Positions 1 to 6,768 of a stretch of 20,937 nt of DNA are shown here, piece by piece. The translations under genes and the position numbers were made by a program. The notes under the pieces are model-generated. The model searched no databases, was not told where the DNA came from, and saw nothing but the letters and a program-made list of their open reading frames with translations. This DNA comes from JAZKBN01 sp040388605 (GTDB taxonomy: Bacteria > Bacteroidota > Bacteroidia > Cytophagales > Flexibacteraceae). The stretch lies in NCBI GenBank assembly GCA_040388605.1, contig JAZKBN010000010.1, positions 1-20,937 on the forward strand, in the 5' to 3' direction. Every line of letters begins with the position of its first letter. Within the stretch, counting starts at the first letter, position 1.

Positions 1-6
1 TAAAAT

Positions 7-1026
7 CTAAACCAATATAGGTAATGGCCAATTATTGTAATTTCTCAAATCTACCATTTGTCCATTAAGGATACTGTGATATGGATGTTCGAGTATATCT
101 GCAGCACCAATTTGTTTGGAAAGGAATCGAAACGATGATGCTGCCACATATTGATTATCCATATCACATGCTATCCAACGACGACCTAAGCGCTCTGCGA
201 CTTCGCCTGTGGTATTAGATCCACTAAATATATCTATTACCAAGTCCCCAGGTTTGGTAAGCATTTTTATAAAGAATTCAGGAAGTGGAGCCGGGAAACG
301 CGCAGGGTGGCTTTTAACCCCAAGCAATTTGCAACTGGTAATATAATGTGCCCCTGATTCCGAATTAGGAATTTGGAGCAAATTGGAAGGTATGGCTCCA
401 CCATTGTCTGTTCCAAAACTTGTGCCTATGTCATGTCCGCTTGGACGTTTTTTTGCATCATAAAATTTGGCAGGGTCCTTCAATAGTTTTTTCATACGGT
501 CGCTGTACTCAGTGAGTACTTGGCTAACATCAGCATAAGGCCATTCAGTTTTACTGAACCACCATACAGTGTTTACTGAATCTTTGGCGCGAATTTTACG
601 TTTATTCACCCATTCAATAGGGCTAGGCAACTTAGATGAGTTGAACCAATAAAAATCTTCCGCTAAATGGTACCCCAAGTTATCACAGAAGTGTATTGGA
701 ACCCTAAAAGGATACAAACTACGAGTAGGGGTTCCGCGTTGATAAGCACCGCCAATATCCATAACAAGACTACCAGTGGATTTAAGCTTAGGCAGTGCTG
801 CAGTTGCGAAGGTACCTAACCATTCCACATAATCTGCCTGGTCCTCATTACCATACTCCTTTTTACGAAGCAAAGCAAAGGGCGGGCTAGTAATAATCAA
901 ATCAACGCTTTCATCGGGAAGCGATGCCAATAAATGTCGAGAATCGGTAAGAAAAGTTGCACCGAGTTTTGTTAAATAAGCTGGCTCTAGGCCGCGTACC
1001 ATGTGGTTAATGAAGTGGTCAGACAT
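7..1026 (-). CDS. PvuII-type DNA (cytosine-N4) methyltransferase
   Basis: Modification enzyme of the adjacent restriction system; it would transfer a methyl group from S-adenosylmethionine to the exocyclic amine of cytosine, probably in CAGCTG. The 339-residue protein has the catalytic motif TSPPF at 46-50 and the AdoMet-binding motif DIFSGSNTTG at 265-274, so the catalytic motif precedes the binding motif as in the beta class. Stretches such as SPPFALLRKKEYGN, SKLPSPIEWVNKRKI and RPSGHDIG closely match my memory of M.PvuII, as does the length (M.PvuII is about 336 residues). ATG start at 1026, TAG stop. It is divergent from the endonuclease gene across 124 bp, the same arrangement as in the PvuII operon. 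The family is secure; target specificity is inferred from similarity. Confidence 0.95.
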   Translation of the reverse strand: MSDHFINHMVRGLEPAYLTKLGATFLTDSRHLLASLPDESVDLIITSPPFALLRKKEYGNEDQADYVEWLGTFATAALPKLKSTGSLVMDIGGAYQRGTPTRSLYPFRVPIHFCDNLGYHLAEDFYWFNSSKLPSPIEWVNKRKIRAKDSVNTVWWFSKTEWPYADVSQVLTEYSDRMKKLLKDPAKFYDAKKRPSGHDIGTSFGTDNGGAIPSNLLQIPNSESGAHYITSCKLLGVKSHPARFPAPLPEFFIKMLTKPGDLVIDIFSGSNTTGEVAERLGRRWIACDMDNQYVAASSFRFLSKQIGAADILEHPYHSILNGQMVDLRNYNNWPLPILV

Positions 1027-1150
1027 TCTTTAGGACTGTGGCGTGAATATTGGGCTAAATTACGACATTTTTGGGTAAAATACCTAAAATATTAGCGAGG
1101 TAAGGCTAATGTAAAACGGCACTTTTGAGTCCTAAAATTTGCAGTATTAA
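1027..1150. promoter_or_regulatory. Divergent control region of the PvuII-like operon with inverted repeats
   Basis: The 124 bp between the methyltransferase and the controller-endonuclease fusion contain three symmetric elements: TTTAGGACT (1029-1037) with its exact inverse AGTCCTAAA (1128-1136); a near-palindrome TTTTGGGTA-aaa-TACCTAAAA (1069-1089) with one mismatched pair; and ATTAGC (1091-1096) with GCTAAT (1105-1110). PvuII-type controller proteins bind symmetric C-boxes with GACT/AGTC half sites in exactly this location, so these are candidate operators for the fused N-terminal domain. The distant pair flanks the whole region and could set up looping or be two half-operators. Which one is the real operator cannot be decided from sequence alone. 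Confidence 0.55.
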
Positions 1151-1981
1151 ATGGAATCAATGCCTAACGCCTTCGACATACATCAACTCCTTGCACGCAA
1201 TATAACACGAATCCGTAAGGAACGCGGGATGACTCAAGCAATTTTGGCAGAAACAGCGGGAGTAAATGAAACGCATATTGGAAATATCGAGAACATACGG
1301 AACAGTCCCAGCTTAGAAATCATTAATCGCTTAGCTCTTGCCTTGGAGGTAGCAGTTGCTGAGCTATTCACTTCCGATAACATAGAACGCGAAGAATTTA
1401 AGCAAAATGGCAATATTGATGCTGTTCCAACACAGCTTGAGCGTATTAATGCCTTGCTTCCATATATACGACAATATCAAAATCTTGCTAATGAATTCGG
1501 CATTAATGATATTTTTCAGGATAATGGCGGCAAACTCTTGCAAACCTTAATTATTACGCGGCTCAAGAATTTAAAAGGTAGAGAAGGCAATGATGCCCAA
1601 GATGAACATGGTAATGAGTATGAACTAAAAACCGTAAATCGAAGCCTAACAACTTCTTTCTCAACGCATCACCATATTAACCCTACAATTATTGCAAAAT
1701 ACAGAAAGGTAAACTGGGTATTCTGTGTTTATGATGGAATTGAAATTGTAGAAATGTACCAAGTCAGGCCTACTGATTTAGAATACTACTTTTCAAAATG
1801 GGAGAATGACTGGCATAATTCAGCGGGGCCTGATGGGCGTGGCAGGGATATTAATAATCCCAAAATCCCAATCAAATTTGTTCGTCAAGTAGGACGTCTG
1901 ATATATAAAGATGCGGCCGATGGGCGCATTGCACCTGGCCCTGAATTGGCTCATTGGCCCGATGAAAATCCATCTGAATGA
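1151..1981 (+). CDS. Controller-endonuclease fusion: XRE domain plus PvuII-like type II restriction endonuclease
   Basis: Residues about 10-75 form an XRE helix-turn-helix (MTQAILAETAGVNETHIGNI) like the separate controller protein C.PvuII. Residues about 96-253 match R.PvuII (157 residues) almost throughout, e.g. GINDIFQDNGGKLLQ and INNPKIPIK. The catalytic triad of PvuII (Asp58, Glu68, Lys70) is present as D148, E158 and K160. The recognition histidines are H174/H175 in STHHH and the asparagines N235/N236. A short linker (76-95) joins the domains. The protein would cut unmethylated CAGCTG and autoregulate its operon. Start at 1151; an in-frame ATG at 1160 is an alternative. The stop is TGA, followed in frame by TTA TTA TAA. 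Fusions of this kind have been reported for PvuII relatives, so the arrangement is rare but not new. Confidence 0.93.
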   Translation: MESMPNAFDIHQLLARNITRIRKERGMTQAILAETAGVNETHIGNIENIRNSPSLEIINRLALALEVAVAELFTSDNIEREEFKQNGNIDAVPTQLERINALLPYIRQYQNLANEFGINDIFQDNGGKLLQTLIITRLKNLKGREGNDAQDEHGNEYELKTVNRSLTTSFSTHHHINPTIIAKYRKVNWVFCVYDGIEIVEMYQVRPTDLEYYFSKWENDWHNSAGPDGRGRDINNPKIPIKFVRQVGRLIYKDAADGRIAPGPELAHWPDENPSE

Positions 1982-2057
1982 TTATTATAAGCTACAATGA
2001 AAGGGTATACTTGATTTGCTTTTTTGTACGAGCGGGTTATTGGATTTACTGGAATCC

Positions 2058-3767
2058 TTACTTACTAAGCAGAAATCACATTAATTTCCCATATTCTTCC
2101 AATCGAACGGCAAACTCCATTATCTCCTCATCATCTAATTGGGCGTATTCGCTCCTTTCTGCAACATTTGGGTTCAAAATAAAGTTAGCCATTTCCAGTC
2201 ATCTAAAATTTTGCTGTTTATTCTTCTGAAACCATAGGTAGAAACTCTTGATTGGTCGGTTCAAGAAATCATTTTCATTAGGATTCACAATTAGCGGTTC
2301 ATTGAACCGTAAGCGCAGTAGCCTTTCCCTATCAAGGTCAGGGGCACTTCTCCGGGCATATTCCGGATTGGCAAACCATTCCAGTCCAGTTTTTATATTT
2401 TCTGTATTTATTAATTTAGGCTGTTCCGATTGAGCACACTCTAGTCCAAGTTTCTTTCTTTTTAATTCATTTATTTTCTCCTCACATTGCTGGTATACCT
2501 CAGGCACATTAACCGCCATTATTTTATCAGTGAGCTGCCTGATTTGCTTGTTAACTTGCTCAATTTCTTGTTGCTGATGCTCTTGCGTTTGTGCTATCCT
2601 GCCATCTCTATGCTCAAGCATTTTCCAGATCATAACTGATAGTGGTTTTAGCAGATTCTTATTGGGCTTCATTAACTTTAATTTTTCGGTAAATCGGCTA
2701 TGGATTTTTATAGCTGAAATTGATTTCTCTTTAAATATGCTTGGCGCTTGAAAACGGTAGTAGGCATATTTTTTACTTCTGCCTTTTGACCGCCCGGCTG
2801 TAAGATGGTTTTTTTGTTCATCAACCAAGAAGCTACGCAGCGGAAAATCTCAGTTTACCATAGTCTTCGCCTTGCCACGATTCCTTCCGGTGAGCAAGTC
2901 TTGAATTTTTAGCCAAGTATTATAGGAGATAATAGCTTTATGCCTGGCTTGTCTGAGCGGTATATTCCGAGTAAGTGCCTTTTTCTTATGCTTTTTCCTT
3001 TCCGCTTTCTTGTTCACCATTTCGATATACCCTGCATACAAAACATTTCTTAGCATTCTTTGTGTACCTGCCTTTGAAATACACCTTCCTCTGCGAGCTG
3101 CTATAATGTCCAATCAAACGGACTTCCGTCGGCGTGTTAGTTCGCGTACAGAACAGAACCTTCCGAATGCGTATCATTCTAAACCCTCTCTTACTAAGTT
3201 AGCTTCCTCCGGAACTATTTCTAAAACTTTACCACCTGCTGGAGATTTTACATACTTATAGCCGATAGGCTCTCCTCGTGTCCGAAAACCTGCCAGTAAT
3301 CTTCCTTTTTGCCTACTGATTACCAACTCAATATTTGCCAAGCGATAGTTCTCGGCAGCTCAAGCCAAATTCATTTCAAGACTACGACTGCTCGCATCCT
3401 GTCCAAATACACCTTCCAATGTGACAAGGGTTAACCCAAGCGCATCGAAGGCATCCCTCAGGTCCAAGTGTACACGCATATCACGGGCTATTCTGTTCAG
3501 ACGGTCCGTAAGTAGGATAGTAACGGGTCTATCTCACTCGGCATTTGCTTTCTTAACAAAGTTAGTAAGTTCTGTAACAGCCGACCTTTTGGTTTGGCTC
3601 CCTGAAATAGCCCCATCCTGGAACACTCCAACGACCTCGATACCCAATGAATTTGCATGGTAACGGCAAATTGTCTCCTGAGAGGATAGTCCCGAACCGT
3701 CTTTAACTTGTCATTTTGACGAAACACGGCAATATATTACTGCACGTTGGCCTGAGAGGTTTAACAT
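2058..3767 (-). CDS. Large serine recombinase with eight in-frame TGA codons (broken under the standard code)
   Basis: From ATG 3767 one frame runs 570 codons to TAA 2058-2060, interrupted only by TGA at 3711, 3534, 3360, 3174, 3114, 2850, 2199 and 2076 (first + strand base of each). The product has a resolvase N-domain (AVIYCRVSSK, catalytic Ser in RVS; TDRLNRIARD), a recombinase domain (LRNVLYAGYIE, ISYNTWLKIQDLLTGR), a former zinc-ribbon region (DFPLRSFLV, SKGRSKKYAYYR) and a coiled-coil tail. The cysteines that relatives carry after PLRGF and after YY are all replaced. One TGA sits at the glycine of the family motif LEG(Y/F)A.GRF and another in a small-residue position (LA-x-AAE). Conserved Trp are TGG. 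Either TGA is sense here (Gly fits best) or the gene is silent in its present host. The last 47 codons could instead be a separate small gene starting at ATG 2192. Confidence 0.8.
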
Positions 3768-3810
3768 AGCATCTAAAATTAAAGGTAAATTACATGGGAT
3801 TTTATCCAAA

Positions 3811-3834
3811 AAACTCCCGAACTCAAGCCGGGAG
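3811..3834 (-). terminator. Rho-independent terminator of the methyltransferase operon
   Basis: On the minus strand, CTCCCG and CGGGAG form a six-pair GC stem around a 9-12 base loop, followed directly by TTTTTT. It lies 7 bp after the TAA of the small gene at 3841-3999 and before the recombinase ATG at 3767. It therefore closes the D12 methyltransferase/small gene transcript and separates it from the recombinase. Confidence 0.75.
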
Positions 3835-3840
3835 CAGAAC

Positions 3841-3999
3841 TTAAATTTGACTTTTCGATTGTGTGCGTATTATATGGTCTACGGCCATCTCTGCTAATTC
3901 CCAAAGGTTATAGATGAGTTGTTGTATTTCGTCATCAGTTTTTCAATCGGCAAAACTTCCTCGCTCTTGTCTAGCAGCTTCTATGGTAAGTCAAGACAT
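3841..3999 (-). CDS. Small hypothetical protein, 53 codons, with two in-frame TGA
   Basis: ATG 3999 lies 1 bp after the TAA of the adenine methyltransferase, and the frame runs to TAA 3841-3843 with TGA at codons 3 and 19 (3991-3993 and 3943-3945). Read through, the protein is mostly acidic and helical (EAARQERGSF, TDDEIQQLIYNLWELAEM), including a normal TGG tryptophan. I do not recognise a family. Tight coupling to the upstream gene, the terminator just after its stop, and the same TGA-only interruption pattern argue that it is a real gene written in the same coding regime as its neighbours. Under the standard code no product longer than about 33 residues is possible, so ordinary annotation would miss it. 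Confidence 0.5.
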
Positions 4000-4000
4000 A

Positions 4001-4867
4001 TTAGGCAGGTATAGTAGGTAAAGGGTAATTTGCTACCAGCATCTCGACCTTAATATTCTTCGCAACGCCATCCAGCTTCATGCCTGCTTGCTGAGGTTTT
4101 TCGATAGACCTAACTACCCACCCGTTCTGTTCTATGTGCTTTTGAAGCAGCAGGGACGGATAGTTACTTAGGATAAATTTGCCCTTGATAGTTCCTAACA
4201 GGCTTAAGAGGTTATCATAATCCTGTACTGTATAACCCCTATAATGGCCTTGGTCAGCTTTTTGGCTTCAGGTTTTAGACCCCATGCTCTCTGATATATA
4301 CGGTGGGTCTACATAAAAGAACGTATCCTCAGAGTCGCGGGACTTAATAAGTTCCAAAACATCCATATTCTCGATGCAGACGTTTTCAAGGCGCTTCATA
4401 ATCCGTGGACCAAAATCCCTTTTCCTATTATTAAAACGCTTACCGACTAAGTTATTTTTTCTGTCGTAAGAAAAGCCTGAGCCTAAATTGGCACTGAATG
4501 AAAGGGTGGCAAGCACCCATACAGCCCATGCTCTTTTCAAGGCCGAAAAAACATCAGAGTTTCTTCGCACCAACCTTGCCTCCTGTCGGAGCTCGCGAGC
4601 ATAGGGGGTAGCATCTACCATTTTCTGTAGGAACGGAAACAGCTCGCTGTCTTTACAGGTTTGGTAAAAGTTGACGATGTTGTTATTTATGTCGCCTACA
4701 ACTTCAAGAGTAGATGGCTCCTTCATAAAGAACACAGCCCCTCATCCGAAACATGGCTCAACATAGACCTTATGAGGAGGTATCATCGGGATAATGGTTG
4801 CAGCCATGCCCTTTTTTCAACCCCGATAAGGGATAATGGCTTTGCAAATGGTTGTAATGACATTCAT
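4001..4867 (-). CDS. D12-class DNA adenine methyltransferase with three in-frame TGA codons
   Basis: Methylates the N6 position of adenine, in GATC in the best known relatives. One frame of 289 codons runs from ATG 4867 to TAA 4001-4003, interrupted by TGA at codons 17, 42 and 200. Visible motifs: the AdoMet-binding YRG-x-KKGM near residue 14 and VEPCFG-x-GAVFF near 36-47, the Trp-containing AWAVWVLA, the catalytic DPPY at 187-190, and GHYRGYT just after. In relatives the first two read Y.GGK and EPF.GGGAVFF, so the TGAs stand where glycine is nearly invariant. The Trp residues are encoded by TGG. Length fits the family (about 270-290). Under the standard code only a fragment lacking the AdoMet site could be made. 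It is the first gene of a two-gene unit ending at the 3811-3834 terminator. Confidence 0.85.
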
Positions 4868-4954
4868 AGCGTTTAAGTAAGAAAGTAAACGCCCGGCAGT
4901 ATACCTGGTGGGCTGTAAATTTCTGATTAGCCCTAATGAATTATTTTACAGTGA

Positions 4955-6220
4955 CTACAAAGACACGTCAGCTACTTTCTGCTTCCACATAGGATATATG
5001 AATTTGCGTGTTATTCCGTCTTTTTCCAAGCGTGTCCGAATGTAACCAGCAAGGCTTTTATGAATATTGATACAGCCGCACAGCCTGTGTTCTATAGGAG
5101 TACCCTCTTTCCGGTTTTTCTCATACTGTTCTTTTGCGATAACCTCAATTGGCTTAAATGAGGAATGGTTCCAAATAAAAGCCCCAGCTTGGTTTACTAT
5201 ATTTCTGTTATTATACATGCCAAATCTCGAAACCTTCCCAATATGTTCTTCGCCAAGATATATCAATGGAATTTTCATCATACGCTCCACAGACACCATT
5301 TTACCCTCTACCCGCCTGCGTGCATCTTTCGAGGCCATCTTTTTCCTTAGGGGTTTTACAAGTTTCTCAGCAGCAGCGAGAGAAATACCTGCTGCTTCGG
5401 AAATACGTGCCTTAAACTCATCATCATTCAATTTAGCGTTAGAATCATGCCCATTTGTAAGTAAAAAACTTATACTGCCTTTAGTAAGATCCACCTTGTT
5501 CATATGGTATACGCTAAAATAATCATCTATATCGTTGAAGCTCAAAAAACTGCTTTGTGTATTTATTCCTTGTGTTGCAAAATATAGAGCAATCTGTACT
5601 CTATGCGACCAATCTAACAAAGGTGTAGGCTGCTCATTATGTTGTAAATAGCTTAACAAAGCCATATCATTAGTTGTTTCCAAGCCTACCGATTTGGTAT
5701 ACCTTAAAATTTTAGCTCCATGTTCCTTTCTGCCATTACGAACAGCGTCCTTTATAATTATACCATATTCTTCAGACTCAGTCTTGATGTTATTCCAAAT
5801 GCAATGGCGTTGTAAGGTATTATATAGCCTCCATTTTGCTTCGCTCTGCCCACGGAACACCATCTCTTTACTATCCTTCCATTCGCTATAAAGCTGGTCA
5901 AAGCTTGCCTTTGTATCAATAACCTGTTGCTCAAAATAAATGGCCTTTTGCCATATGGAGAGATAATCAAGGGTATTGGCCTGCGTTTCAATAAAAGGTT
6001 GCAGACGCGGACTCACATGCTCCGCAAAGAAGTCGTAGAGCCTCATGCTTATGCTATAAGGGTCAACATTACCGTCCACATCAGAGCGTATTTCTAAGAT
6101 ATCGCTAAGCAATATCATGCTGAGCAATTTATCACTGATACCCACCTCTGTTAGAATGACCTCTGCCATTCTTTTTTTCACCTGTAGGTTTGTGGTATCT
6201 TCTATTTTCATGTATTTCAT
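4955..6220 (-). CDS. FRG-domain protein
   Basis: The 421-residue protein carries an FRG domain. FRGQ is at 122-125, the aromatic/basic EAKWRLYNTLQRH follows, and LQHNEQPTPLLDWSHRVQIA is near 192-211, matching the family pattern LQH...T.LLDW......A. FRG proteins are widespread in bacteria, often sit in defence islands, and are thought to act in conflict with phage; their biochemical activity is not settled. The N-terminal 110 residues and the C-terminal 200 are not recognised. ATG 6220 start, TAG stop. Unlike the genes just downstream on the same strand it has no in-frame TGA although it contains about 21 glycines. A small gene ends 46 bp upstream and may be co-transcribed. Confidence 0.85.
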   Translation of the reverse strand: MKYMKIEDTTNLQVKKRMAEVILTEVGISDKLLSMILLSDILEIRSDVDGNVDPYSISMRLYDFFAEHVSPRLQPFIETQANTLDYLSIWQKAIYFEQQVIDTKASFDQLYSEWKDSKEMVFRGQSEAKWRLYNTLQRHCIWNNIKTESEEYGIIIKDAVRNGRKEHGAKILRYTKSVGLETTNDMALLSYLQHNEQPTPLLDWSHRVQIALYFATQGINTQSSFLSFNDIDDYFSVYHMNKVDLTKGSISFLLTNGHDSNAKLNDDEFKARISEAAGISLAAAEKLVKPLRKKMASKDARRRVEGKMVSVERMMKIPLIYLGEEHIGKVSRFGMYNNRNIVNQAGAFIWNHSSFKPIEVIAKEQYEKNRKEGTPIEHRLCGCINIHKSLAGYIRTRLEKDGITRKFIYPMWKQKVADVSL

Positions 6221-6266
6221 AATTAACTGGCCGAATAGCCATGTGGCTTACACAAATATACTCCAT

Positions 6267-6505
6267 CTAATCCCGATTATTTACCCTCGCACTTAAATTG
6301 TTTCTTTCGAAAGAAGACTTCACTTTTAGCCAAAATTCATTTAAAAATTTCCGGAAGACTTCCTCGAAAAAGTCGTCGGCCAAATCCGTTTTTTTTGGTT
6401 GGAAAACTTAAGCTGCGAAACTTTTTCGTCCGCCGCCCTTTTCTGCTTTTTATTGTTACTCTCAACTTCCCCCGGCCCCGTACCCCGCTTTGGGGTGTTA
6501 TCCAT
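6267..6505 (-). pseudogene. Small gene with a -1 frameshift at an A8 run
   Basis: ATG 6505 opens a frame beginning MDNTPKRGTGPGEVES that reaches a run of eight A (minus strand, about 6389-6396) and stops at TAA 6341. Stepping back one base in the A run gives a frame that continues DLADDFFEEVFRKFLNEFW and stays open to TAG 6267, about 79 residues in all. The tail looks coding: acidic/basic helical with normal codon use. I do not recognise the family. It may be a real decay, a homopolymer length error, or programmed -1 slippage, since C-AAA-AAA-A type runs are slippery. It ends 46 bp before the FRG gene and could be its operon partner. Confidence 0.4.
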
Positions 6506-6768
6506 AGGACTGAATGATGCAGTGCTGTAGTAAAGTGCGTTAGCACGGAAAGGAGGCAACAAAGAATGAGGAATCAGGAGATTATTGAATTGTTTCGACG
6601 GGTCTAAAACCGTCTAATTCGTGTGTTTAAGGCGGTTTTCATACATTCTTAGTGAACAATAGGATGCAGTGAAAATGTAGTAACCATGCAGTGATTATTT
6701 TGAATAATAATGGCTATATTGCATTTACAAATGCTACCTGCTGCTTCCGTCTATACTCCTGCAATACC
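6506..6768. other. Non-coding stretch with iteron-like repeats and a hairpin
   Basis: No convincing gene. ATGCAGTG occurs three times in the same orientation, at 6517-6524, 6664-6671 and 6686-6693; the last two are spaced exactly 22 bp, two helical turns. The first two copies also share a following TGTAGTAA. Between them, 6606-6615 and 6630-6639 form a ten-pair stem (AAAACCG arm, one G-T pair) with a 14-base loop. Just upstream of a DNA-transfer ATPase and a replication-relaxation gene, this could be a nick/transfer origin or a replication origin, or an autoregulatory site. Only the repeats themselves are seen directly. Confidence 0.4.

Noticed and set aside
2076..2192. Separate 38-residue gene (MANFILNPNVAERSEYAQ...)
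   Set aside because: It is in frame with the recombinase across a TGA, so I treat it as the recombinase C-terminus; it could be a separate gene under the standard code.
1978..2229. Plus-strand 83-residue frame after the restriction gene
   Set aside because: It runs antisense to the end of the recombinase gene and has an amino-acid make-up typical of a shadow frame.
2058..4867. Selenocysteine as the explanation for in-frame TGA
   Set aside because: Seventeen TGAs in four unrelated genes, at positions with no Cys/Sec role and no conserved downstream hairpin, do not fit selenoproteins.
2058..4867. TGA read as tryptophan (table 4)
   Set aside because: Testable TGA sites align with glycine (GGK, GGG, LEG) and conserved tryptophans in the same genes are TGG. 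Trp is possible at several untestable sites, so it is less likely, not excluded.
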